From Hibiscus mutabilis (taxonomy: Eukaryota; Streptophyta; Magnoliopsida; Malvales; Malvaceae): 64,000 nt of DNA. The stretch's first letter is position 1. Each line of letters opens with the position of its first letter. Made by a program: the position numbers and the translations under genes. This document shows positions 34,201 to 44,029 of the stretch, in pieces. The notes below the pieces were generated by a model, which worked only from the letters and a program-made list of their open reading frames with translations, made no database searches and was not told where the DNA came from. The stretch spans positions 9,893,932 through 9,957,931 of the forward strand of contig CM033732.1 in NCBI GenBank assembly GCA_019671005.1, read 5' to 3'.

Positions 34201-34397
34201 TCTACTTATTCAACATTGAAACACTTTCATCCCAAAAGATCAACAACAAGGTTAAACGACATCATTCTACATTTTGAAAATCGACAAATCTAAAACTAAT
34301 TTAATTGACTAAGTGCGAAAACGAGAACCACAATAGTCACAAACCAAACTTCTATAACAAATCTCGATTCGCTCCACATTATGACGTTTCCTCAATC

Positions 34398-34680
34398 AAG
34401 GGGGATAATTGTTGTACCCCACCTAAGAAGTCCTCTGTCAATCTATCAATAGCCGTATTTCCTAGTCTTGGGAACATGTTATTGTCTATCAAGTTTAGTC
34501 TTAACCACAAACGTCAACAATGTGATTTAAACTCCCACAAAGAATAGACTAAAAAAACTCTAGAACTCCACCCCCCATTGTTCTCTTTTTTCTCTAAACC
34601 GTTTCTTCTCTCTCATTTTCTTCGTACTTTCTTGAAATATGATTTTCTGCCCAGATCAATAAAGATGATTAGTCTAAAAT
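34398..34680 (+). mobile_element. PPT and partial 3' LTR of another non-autonomous LTR element
   Basis: CAAGGGGGATAAT is followed by TGTTGTACCCCACC, the layout of a polypurine tract and LTR start (about 34412). The LTR runs to about 34680, where a MULE begins. No pol motif upstream; the preceding 1.5 kb is tandem array, so again a repeat-filled, gene-less element. Confidence 0.55.
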
Positions 34681-34845
34681 CACCACTATCCTATTTTTTT
34701 CCCTTTTTCTTTTAGGTAAACTGCTCATATGACCACTCAATTATAGTGTTGGTCTCGATTTGACCATTATACTTTCAGTTAAAATTATGACAAAATTAAT
34801 TAAACATTCAATTAGGAGGGAAATGAAATTAGGAAAACTTACGTT

Positions 34846-34908
34846 GGGCGGGATTCAAACCCAAGTAAGGTTAGGGCTAGTGGAATGACCTTGCCACTAC
34901 ACCAAGCA
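34846..34908 (-). repeat. tRNA-like module, left arm of Pack-MULE 2
   Basis: On minus: TTGGTGTAGTGGCAAGGTC, then GGGTTTGAATCCCGCCC, a perfect stem-forming T-arm-like B box. Outward pointing. Confidence 0.6.
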
Positions 34909-35026
34909 CAAATTTGTGCTATGAATCAATAACTTTAATATATGTTTTATTTGTTTTCTACATTTGTTTTTTTTTTAATCTTACATATATAATCATCGAA
35001 TTAATTTAAATACAGATGTGTGGAAA

Positions 35027-36090
35027 TACATGCTGATTTGAATGCAGTGATGTTTGTGTGCAGCCTTTCCATTCAAAATGATCCAAAGGGAGGAATCGGA
35101 ATCAGGAACCTTGTTTCCGTCCAAATAAGCGACTTCAACCGGGCTCCGAAGTTGAGTCAAGTGGTTAAAGATTCATTAGGTAAACCAATCATATTTGTTT
35201 TATAAATTCCACTTTCTATTCACCTAATTTTGCAGCTTCAATTGGGGGCATGATGTACCACAAGTATCCCACGTTTAAAAATGGGGATGAAAACCATTAA
35301 CATGTTCAACTGTCAGCAAGTAAGAAACCAGAGGAAGCTGCTATCAAAATTTTGCAGCACAAGATTAAACCAATTGAAGACGAAGATGGACATATTAGAA
35401 GAAAGATCCAAAATTTGAACCAAAAACTAGAACTGACCATGCAGAGCAAGTGGAGCCTTCTGATTTATCTACTGAACTCGTGCCACCTTCCGACAGTGAC
35501 TTTACCAACAACAGCAAAGGAAATAATGTCGGATCAAAAGTGCTTAGATTTATGAGATCAACTATTTGCAGTCGAACTAAAAGTGGGATGGAGCATCGTC
35601 AAACTTGGTTTCATTTGAGAAGAAAAAGAAGACCGACATCTCAGCGAGCCGGGTTAGTGAGTAGTGGCAGAGCTATGATTTTTATATAGTAAAGTCAGAG
35701 TAAAGTATGAGATATGAGAATTCTCATACCACTACAATATAAATATTGTTGACCTCATACCCCACAAATCAAGTGAGGTTAATTCTAACATTTTCTATTA
35801 AAATTTTTATACTAACTTCTTGAAAATCCTATTTAACTATTCGAAAATCCTATATTATAACAAATCAAGTGAGATCAATTAACCCCTAATCAATATGTGG
35901 CTCCGCCACTGTTAGTGAGTTTCGCGGTGAAGAATCATTGGGGTGAAACTCTGACCATAGCATTTCAAGATCTACATGTGCAGTGGAATTGAACAGGAAA
36001 ACTAGTGTAGAGTTAGATAATGCCACTGTTCACAGCCAAGACACATCTGAATTTGATATAGAATTTAGAAATGGTTTAATACTTTGAATC
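35027..36090 (+). pseudogene. Captured host-gene exons of unknown product
   Basis: Intron-like borders survive: GTGTGCAG before 35063, ATTAG|GTAAACC at about 35180, and TTTTGCAG at about 35234. Coding-like pieces include VEPSDLSTELVPPSDSDF and, after the MITE, NSDHSISRSTCAVELNRK and VHSQDTSEFDIEF. These are Ser/Asp-rich and typical of a plant protein tail, but I do not recognise the gene. Stops interrupt it. Retained introns show capture at the DNA level. Confidence 0.5.
35662..35911. mobile_element. hAT-type MITE (250 bp) with perfect 8-bp duplication
   Basis: Bounded by TTAGTGAG on both sides (35654-35661 and 35912-35919). Termini TAGTGGCAGAGC and GCTCCGCCACTG are inverted repeats of the common (C/T)AGTGGCGGAGC type. 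It sits inside the captured exon. Confidence 0.85.
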
Positions 36091-36282
36091 AACAACGGCA
36101 TATGACTGCAAGGCAATAAGGAATTTCTGCTTAGTTGTGCAGTGAAGTTGGAAGTTGAGGTAATAAAAAACAAATAAAATTTTTAATAAAATTAATTCAA
36201 TAATTATATATATAAGATTAAAAAATAAATGTAAAAAACAATAAGACATATATTAAAGTTAGTAATTTATAGCACAAACTTG

Positions 36283-36347
36283 TGCTTGATGCAGTGGCTA
36301 AGTTACTCCGCATGCCCTTGCCTTACCTAGATATGAATCCCGCCCAG
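36283..36347 (+). repeat. tRNA-like module, right arm of Pack-MULE 2
   Basis: CTTGATGCAGTGGCTAAGT, then ATGAATCCCGCCC. Mirror of the left-arm module. Confidence 0.55.
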
Positions 36348-36404
36348 TGTAAGTTTTTTTGATTTCGTTTTCCTCTTCTATTTAGGTAATGACACGTCAC
36401 CACC

Positions 36405-36766
36405 TGATTGAAGGAGAAAAATAAATTTATTAAATTCATCCAATAAGGTGATGGCATGTGACACCACCTAATTTGATGTTTTATTTATTTTATTAAATTA
36501 AAATTAAAACTGAATTGATAGAATATATAAGTAACGAAGACAAAATGTGTAATTATATAAATTTTTATTAACTGCCACATCACTCTGATTGGAGGAGAAA
36601 AATAAATTTATTAAATTCATCCAATAAGGTGATGACACGTGTCACCACCTAATTGGATGTTTTATTTATTTTATTAAATTAAAATTAAGACTGAATTGAT
36701 AGAATGTATAAGTAACGAAGACCATATGTGTAATTATATAAATTTTTACTAACTACCACATCACTC
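36405..36766. repeat. 181-bp tandem duplication in the MULE arm
   Basis: Two copies start TGATTGAAGGAG (36405) and TGATTGGAGGAG (36586) and run through AATTTATTAAATTCATCC to CTGCCACATCACTC. The second copy contains the perfect palindrome TGACACGTGTCA at 36633-36644. Confidence 0.8.
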
Positions 36767-36903
36767 CCTCTGTTAGGTTTTAACAGCAGGTGATCACATT
36801 GAGACTACTTACATAGTTGAGTGGCCATATTGCCACAATTAAAAATATAATAGTCAAACCGAGACCAACTCTATAATTAAATGGTCATTTGAGTAATTTA
36901 CCC

Positions 36904-37429
36904 ATTCTTTTATTCACACTCAACAAAATCATAATTATTTCTTGAAATGGGATAGTCACAAATTTAAAAAGTGACGGTTAAGGCATATAAGGCACGTGCG
37001 GTTTTGTTTATGGGACACTGAAATTGAATGATGAATTTGGGGTCAGTGGGAGGATGACAACATGATGGGTGGATTCATTGGAATATGGGATTGGGAAGGC
37101 CGCTGTTTTAGGGGGCTGTTGGGCTGTGGCTGGGGTCAATTCTAAATTCTAATTACCTTTGCCCTACATCCTCTGCACTTGGTCATTGTGTTGGTCTTTT
37201 CCGTAACGTTATAGATTAAGATCTCTAACTTAAATTAAATCTTAAATTATATTACCTATTATATAAAATATTTAACTGGATTGCTGTAGTGAATTAATTT
37301 ACCATCAATTTTATTAAAATATTTTCATATGTTATTTATCTAAAAATATAATAAATTTATTGTAAAGATATATTCGTTTTTCATACTTTTACATTTCTTG
37401 GATACACAAGCCTTTCAATATATTCGTTT
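36904..37429. other. Gene-free stretch
   Basis: AT-rich apart from a GC-richer patch at 36990-37190; no gene seen. Confidence 0.4.
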
Positions 37430-37607
37430 AGAGATTTAGATTGTAGAGAATAGAATTTAAGTTTTATGGTTAGAATTTAGAGTTTGGGGTTTAAGGTTTA
37501 CATTTTAGGGTGTTAAAACTAAGAATTTAAGTTTTAGATTTTATAGCTTAAATATAAAAGGTTGTGTAAATTTTTTTTACACATTTTGTGTATCAAAATA
37601 TAAAACG
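37430..37607. mobile_element. MITE with TTTAGGG-like repeats, copy related to 14150
   Basis: GTTGTGTAAATTTTTTTTAC and TTGTGTATCAAAATATAAAA at its right end match 14150-14200 inverted. Body made of TTTAGAGTTTGGGGTTTAAGG-like words. Confidence 0.5.
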
Positions 37608-37765
37608 ACAAAAAATATAACCGCTTAAGAATTAAATTTAAAACTAACAAAGTTCTTTTAGATGCTTTTCACCCCTCTGCCTATAATCATTCGTCGATCT
37701 AATTTTTCTAAATAATATTTTACTTTGAAATATTTCTTTTGTATTTTAAAGCGTATACTATCATT

Positions 37766-38168
37766 AAAGGATTATTTTCCAATACACATACGGTAAAAAC
37801 TTTTTGTTTCTACAAGTATCTTAATTTTAAGGTTTATGATTTTAGATTAGGGTTTAGAGTTTAAGGGTTTTAGTGTAGAGGTTTAGAATTTATGGTTCAT
37901 GGCTAGAATTTAAAGTTTAGGGTTAGAATTTATGCTTTAGGGTTAGAGATTTAGGTTTAAGATAATATGGTTAGAGATTTAGGTTTTAACCTATAAACCC
38001 TAAATTTTAACCATAAACCTAAAATTCTATCAACAACCCCTAAATTCAAAACTACTATACTTAAACCCCCTAAATCATAAACCTTAAACGAAATCCCTAA
38101 ACCCTAAAATTAATGTGCTTGTGTAAACAAAATTTCCAAACGTTTGTGCATGAAATAATTATCCATCA
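37766..38168. mobile_element. Foldback MITE with TTTAGGG/CCCTAAA arms
   Basis: The left half reads GGGTTTAGAGTTTAAGGG and the right half AATCCCTAAACCCTAAAATT; the outer ends (TTATTTTCCAATACACATACG and the inverted ATTATTTCATGCACAAACG) also pair. The whole folds into one hairpin. Confidence 0.6.
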
Positions 38169-38932
38169 TTAAATGTCTGAGTTTAATATCACTTCGTTCA
38201 ACGAAATCAACACATTTGAAAATTACGTAAAAAGTCAAACTATAAAATAAAAATATATATTTATAATGTTATATAATATAATTTTACACTAATAATTAAC
38301 TATTTTGGAAATAATTATTTTCTAAAAATATTTCTAATTCGAATTAAGTTATTTTTAGAATATAATCATTTGATAATTTTTATTTAATTAAAAAAATATC
38401 TTTTCATTCTTAGAGTTCGTGTTAGAATCCTATTTTTAAATATATGACAATCAAATAAAAAATGGGTGAAATAGAGAGAATAACGTTTCACTCTTTAAGT
38501 TAAATATTTAAATAATTTTTTTAATAATATGTCAGATGAATTTGTTTAGAAATCAAAATAGAGAAATTGTCAAAAAAAATGAAATTGTAGTAAAAAAATA
38601 AAAACACAATAAATCTAAATTGAAATAAAATTAGAAAACGAAACACTAGGCCAGCAAAACACATCTGATGGCTATAAAACAATGATAAAGATGAAACACT
38701 AGAGAAATAGAAGTATTGAGCAAGATTTCTTGTCTCTATCCACCTACACACTTCAAGATTGAAGTGAGAGTGATGAGCAAGACCAACAATCTTGGAGGTT
38801 GCTTCGTAAAACAAATCTAACTGCATTGACAAACGAACCACAAAAAGATATCAAAGTAATGAAGACCACCGACAATCCACAAATTAGAGCCGAACATCGT
38901 GAAAAACGTATCCACGAACGCTGATTTACCAT
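38169..38932. other. Gene-free stretch
   Basis: No supported gene. The 106-codon minus frame at 38521-38841 is Phe/Leu-rich low complexity with no motif. The last bases belong to sequence also found right of the solo LTR. Confidence 0.4.
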
Positions 38933-40714
38933 TGTAATACCTATTTTTGTCCGGGCCTCAAATTATATTCGAACTATCTATTCTATTTAAACCAAATTCT
39001 CAAATATATATATATAAAGCAAGGCATGACCTCCAGAGACCCATGCCCTACCACCCTTGCATCACCCCATGCCCCACGCCTTACCCCTATACATTCTCAC
39101 CCATACCCTATGCCACTCCATGAGTCAACCGGCCATTCTAATATCATCTTCAATTTCCCACATTCAAGGACCCCAACTCATCACTATCCATCCCACTCCC
39201 TCGTCCAACTTCAACTGATTTTACTCTCATTTTTTTGGTTTTGGGAAGACACCAAAATTAGAAAGAAAAAGGAAAAAACTCACTACCATATTTAAGTTTG
39301 GGAATTTATTTTTTTGTATATGTTTGTGGTATAATCCTTTTTTATGATCTAATAGAAATGATATTTTATTAGTAATCTTTTATTTATTTTTAGTTCTTAT
39401 GTTTTTATATATTTTTATGTTCATATGTTTCTATGTCTTGTTAGAATGTGTTTAGATTAATTTTTTGTGGTTGTTTAATTTTTTTATTTTTTATCTTCTC
39501 ATCTCTAAATATGTGTTTTTTATCATGATTCATATTTGTTTTATTCTCTTATTTGTTTCTACATGTATAGTATGTATGTATATCTTTGTTTTTGATATGA
39601 TTAATATGTAGTTTTGTTGTAATATTTCCTTTATTTGTTCTTGTATAATTGTTTCTTTGTGTATATGTGCGTATATATATGTGTGTGTGTTTTTTAGTAT
39701 GTATCTATGTATATTACGTTGTATATATTAAGTAATATATGTATATACTATGTTTCTTTATATCTAAGTATATATTTATATATATATATATATATTATGT
39801 TTATATATTTGAAAAAAAGCTATGTATATATAAATATTTGATAAGTTTTGTGTATTATATATTATATTATATATATATATATATACTATGTTTATATATT
39901 TGAAAAAAAGCTATGTATATATAAATATTTGATAAGTTTTGTGTATTATATATTATATTATATATATTTTTTTTTCATGTTTTTATACTATATATATTTT
40001 TATCGTATTATGTAATATATTATAGCACTAATATTATGTAAAGTATATCGTATAGTTACTCTAATATTAAAGTATAATATGTATAACATATATTTTTCTT
40101 TACATGTTTCTTTCTATATGTTATAAATTAACATATGTTTTTTACTTTTAAATATATGTGTATATACATTATAATATATATAGTTTTCTATATTCTAATT
40201 TTATATATACAGGTATTTAATACGTATGTTATATTATGTATTTATTTATGTTTGCCATATTTTAAGTTGCATTTCGGATATATTATTGTCAATGCGGTGC
40301 CCTTTTATTCGAGCGTAAATATGGCCAGTATCAAGCGCAGTGATGGTGGTTTATCAGTTTACTCTCGAATAACGGGGCCCTTAAAATTTACTCGCACATA
40401 TAACCAAATTTTAATTTAATAGTCACTTTAATCCGGAAAATTTTAATATTAATAAAGCAGTAATTATTAAAGTACCAATTTTGGGCGGTGTGGGGGTGCT
40501 AATCCTTCCCCATCCGTAACCGACTCCCGAACCCAACAGTTTTTAAATCTCTGGTTTTACGGTGTCCGGCCTACCTTAGTGGCCCGTGGCGACTCCATTT
40601 TTAATAATACTATTTTTTTCTAAAACCCCAATGGAATATATTTTTTAAAATACCCAAAAGACCCCAAACACCTCAAAATCTCGTTTTTTAGATTTTCGAA
40701 AGAAGATCGCTACA
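38933..40714 (+). mobile_element. Solo LTR (1782 bp), perfect 5-bp duplication ACCAT
   Basis: Starts TGTAATACC and ends GATCGCTACA. ACCAT flanks it on both sides (38928-38932, 40715-40719). The right 430 bp (ATGCGGTGCCCTTTTATTCG, CTCGAATAACGGGGCC, CCCATCCGTAACCGACTCC) is clearly homologous to the LTRs of the composite at 40787. The middle is AT-rich with (TA)n and a tandem duplicate at 39775-39962. An 89-codon frame at 39026 has no recognisable domain. Confidence 0.88.
39775..39962 (+). repeat. AT-rich tandem duplication with (TA)n
   Basis: Two nearly identical copies of TATGTTTATATATTTGAAAA plus AAAGCTATGTATATATAAAT follow each other, bounded by runs of TA. Confidence 0.8.
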
Positions 40715-40889
40715 ACCATAACAATAAACGATAACGTGCCATAAGGCAGAAGTGTGCCAAAAGGCAAAGGAAAAGCGTGCTACAAGTGTAATCACTCATT
40801 TTTGTCCGAGTTTTTAGTATTTTTAGTATTGTTGTAATAATATTATTATTAATATAAAAAAATTAAAAAATAAAAAAGGGGAAAATTTG

Positions 40890-40910
40890 TGTGGAGCTAA
40901 AGGCTCCACA
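40890..40910 (+). other. LTR hairpin TGTGGAGC-TAAAG-GCTCCACA
   Basis: Perfect 8-bp stem and 5-base loop, 27 bp before the TATA box; present in all three LTRs (also near 46722 and 52661). Confidence 0.8.
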
Positions 40911-40936
40911 TTCTCCCTTTAACAACCCCAATTGCC

Positions 40937-40944
40937 TATATAAA
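40937..40944 (+). promoter_or_regulatory. TATA box of LTR 1
   Basis: TATATAAA in GCCTATATAAATGC, followed by GGCATG words; the same in LTR 2 and 3 (TATATAAAGG). It should set a transcript start near 40970. Confidence 0.65.
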
Positions 40945-42066
40945 TGCATGGGGGGAATTGAAAGGCATGAATCGGCATATTGGCATGCCCAAATAAGAGA
41001 GCTTGGCTCTCGAGTAGCCAAGGACCGGGGCAGTATCATCGGTCCTAACCGGTTTGATCGGGGTCCTATTTTGGATCCGATCTAGTTAATTTTTTAGAGA
41101 GGTCGTGGTAGATCTCGGTGAGGTCCAGTCGGGGTTCGTCATTCGAACTCGTAGTTAGGTATATTAGTTAGGTATATTTTCTTTCCTTTTTTATTTATGT
41201 TGTAATTTTTATGATTTAATGAAGTAGTAGTTAATTTAAAATTGTGTTTTTAGTTTGTATGTTTATTTATGTTTTAGATTAGTATTTATTATGTTTTAAA
41301 TTTATGTTTTATATTAATATTTTATTTATGTTAGATTTGTTTATGAGTTAGATTAATATTTATGTATGTATGTTTTATATTAGTATTTTATTTATGTTAG
41401 ATCTGTTTTTATTTATGAGTTAGATTAATATTTATGTATGTATGTTTTAGATTAGTATTTTATTTATGTTAGATTTTTTTATTTATGTGTTAAATTAATA
41501 GTTATGTATGTATGTTTTAGATTAGTATTTTATTTATGTTATATTAGTATTTTATTATGTTAGTATTTATTTATATTTTATCGCAATGTATTTATTTATA
41601 TTTGCCATGTTTTTTTAAGTTTGCATAACGAACATATATTTTGTCAATGCGGTGCCCTTTTATTCGAGCGTAAACGGGGCCAGTATCAGGCGTAGTAATA
41701 GTGGTTGGGCGTTTACTCTCAAATAACGGGGCCTTTAAAATTTACTCGCACATATAACCAGATTTTAATTTAATTGTCACTTTAATCCGGAAAGTTTAAT
41801 ATTAATAAAGCGTAAATTATTAAAGTACCAATTTTGGACGGTGTGGGGGTGCTAATCCTTCCCCATCCGTAACCGACTCCCGAACCCAACATTTTGAAAT
41901 ATCTGGTTTTTATGGTGTCTGATCCACCTTGAATGGCCGGTGGCGAATTCATTTTTAAATAAAACACGGGTTTTATAAAAATCCCATGGAAGACATTATT
42001 TTCAAAAGTTAAACAAAAATAATAAAAAACACCACCTTTTTTTAGCGAGAGGGACATCGCTACAGA

Positions 42067-42084
42067 TGGCGACTCCGATGGGGA
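42067..42084 (+). other. Primer-binding site, internal region 1
   Basis: TGGCGACTCCGATGGGGA two bases after LTR 1. In internal region 2 the site is damaged (TGACGACTCCGATGGG, from 47887), with one base changed and one lost. Confidence 0.75.
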
Positions 42085-42470
42085 AAGATTTTTGTTTTTT
42101 AAAAACAAAAAAGAGAGTCAAGCTTGTTCAAATAATTACCGCTTTAGTAATATCGAAAATTCTGGATTAAAGTGACTATTAAAGTAACATTTGGTTATAA
42201 TTGCGCGTTTATTTTAGCGCATTTAAAATTTGGCATATAAACCCGTCCTTTCTAAGTGGGGGGAAAACGCTAATGCTTTCATGAGGATATCGTTCCTCCG
42301 TGTAGGCCTATCAAGTACCTTCGGGGCTCGAGTACCTTATGTTTTCTTAAGGATATCGTTCCTTCGTGCAGGCATAAGCGAATGGGTCCCCCTGAATTGA
42401 GCCCGGTTGAAAGGAGCCTATAATGGGTGATGACCGGGGGCCTTGCTACTCTTAGTAGAGGATAGCAAGG

Positions 42471-42586
42471 ACAATTCGGGTACCTTTTAGCACCAAAACT
42501 GCATATAGTGAGCCGTAAGAGCCAACCCTTTAGAGCCATATGAAACTCTGCTCGATTAATGGTCACCTTATTTAGGCTCTGGTGCC
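42471..42586 (+). other. Conserved leader block, internal region 1
   Basis: Counterpart of 9731-9840: CATATAGTGAGCCGTAAGAG, AGCCAACCCTTTAGAGCCAT, GAAACTCTGC, GGTCACC, TTAGGCTCTGGTG. Repeated at 48290-48405. Confidence 0.6.
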
Positions 42587-43900
42587 TTATTTCTTATTTA
42601 TATGCAGTTTTTTTATATATTACTCTATTTATCATTTGTTTTGGTAATAACTCGTTTCATCTTTATTTTATTCTCATCGCATCGATTTCATCTGCAGCAT
42701 TGCACAACATCATCATAATCTTAATTTTGCATTGCATTCACATAAATTATTTTGTATTTAAGACACATTTTGCATATAGATGCATCAATCTTAAAATCGG
42801 TCCTCGGGATGTCCCGCGTCATTAATACCAAATAAAGCAAAGTCGGCCAATTCAGCACCATTACCAAACCTCCACAAGAACTCAATCTGAGGGCATCTCT
42901 CGACAAGTGCCAAATTCCAACACTCATCTTTCACTCTCCATCACCAAAATTAACCCACCACCTCTCATCCTTCAGAAATCATTCACACTTACCATTTCCA
43001 ACCGAAAACACAATAAAGTTTTTTTCATCCCTACTACCATTGCTACCTATCGACCAAAATACTCGAACAGAGAACCCCTCATTTCACGGCCTGAACCCTT
43101 ATGTTTGAGTCCTTTTGAACTCTCGACTTACCATCGCCCGAAAACCAAGCCCTTCAACTCTACCATTCGACCCAAAGCCATTAAAAAAACTGAAAGCCGA
43201 GCAAACCTTTGCTACCCTTCTTCTAGAATCATACCTCCACATCTTTTACAAATATTATGCCTCTAACAAGGTCACAGTCCAGGGGCATTCTTTGCCAAGG
43301 TCCAGCCTTCATTACCGAGTCAAACTCTTGCATCCTTGACCATAGTCTGCAAAATTGCACTTAATCCAAAATAATATTAATAATGAGCTGTAATGAACCA
43401 ACACACAATTTATGAACCCAACGTAGGGGGCAACAGAATCCGCATTCAAAGTGTCAAATTCAAGAGCAGTTTCAGACGACAACATAGAACGAACAAAATG
43501 TTGGGGCATGCACCCTGATGAAAGATTCAAAGAAAGGTAATCGAACCCAAGAAAAGGTTGGGGCATTATTATATGCAAAAGACCAAGACCCTGACATGAC
43601 CAGTGAGGAGTCAGGGGCATCCCATTGAGGGCCAGAAAAATCATATCACATTCATGCATTTAGTTGCATTAATCATTTTTGCATACGTCATACATCTATA
43701 TTTAGTGCATACACCGAAGTCACCATGCATTTAGGCATAAAATTCATGCATTTTTGCTTACAAAAAGGTTCAAAAAGAGACCGAACATCCTCAGCCGTGG
43801 GGGCAACAACACGACAGCCAACCTTAGTCTTAGAGGAGGCCAAACACAAAGAGGATGCTGAAACATCAATAAAAGGTAACAATGGCAAATTTTGTGAACA

Positions 43901-43932
43901 TTTACTGATTAATGTTTTTTTTCCATTTTCAG
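43901..43932 (+). promoter_or_regulatory. Putative 3' splice site before the array
   Basis: Branch-point-like TTTACTGATTAAT, a T-rich tract, then CATTTTCAG|GTCAC. In region 2 the same place reads CATTTTTTAG|GTCAC (49750-49751). In the element at 9102 the AG is lost (TTTTCAAATT at about 10921). Confidence 0.4.
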
Positions 43933-44029
43933 GTCACACCTCTCTGCCAATAGAGCAGCAGAAGTAGCATTTTCAGATCTTGCCTTCGTCATTATTGATA
44001 GGCCAACATTTCTGGATTTTGCTTTACCG

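Larger units (their letters stand above)
34715..36903. mobile_element. Pack-MULE 2 (Mutator-like) with captured exons
   Basis: The left arm GGTAAACTGCTCATATGACC...TTGGTCTCG and the reverse complement of the right (GGGTAAATTACTCAAATGACC...TTGGTCTCGG) match. Arms extend inward to the GCACAAATTTGTGC / GCACAAACTTGTGC pair (34906 and 36271). Flanks TTTCTTTTA (34706) and ATTCTTTTA (36904) agree at 8 of 9. The right arm holds words also in Pack-MULE 1 (AAATTTTTATTAACTACCAC). The inside carries host-gene pieces and a hAT-like MITE. Confidence 0.7.
40787..42064 (+). repeat. LTR 1 of the composite (1278 bp)
   Basis: Starts TGTAATCACTCATTTTTG, ends CATCGCTACA. Contains a hairpin (40890-40910) and a TATA box (40937-40944), then TTTATGT/TTAGATTAGTATTTTA-type tandem repeats (41220-41560). 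It has an extra TTAGGTATATTAG duplication at 41155 relative to the others. Confidence 0.88.

Noticed and set aside
42907..43266. 119-codon frame in the composite's internal region
   Set aside because: No gag or pol motif, and the second copy (48569-48924) has it in shifted pieces.
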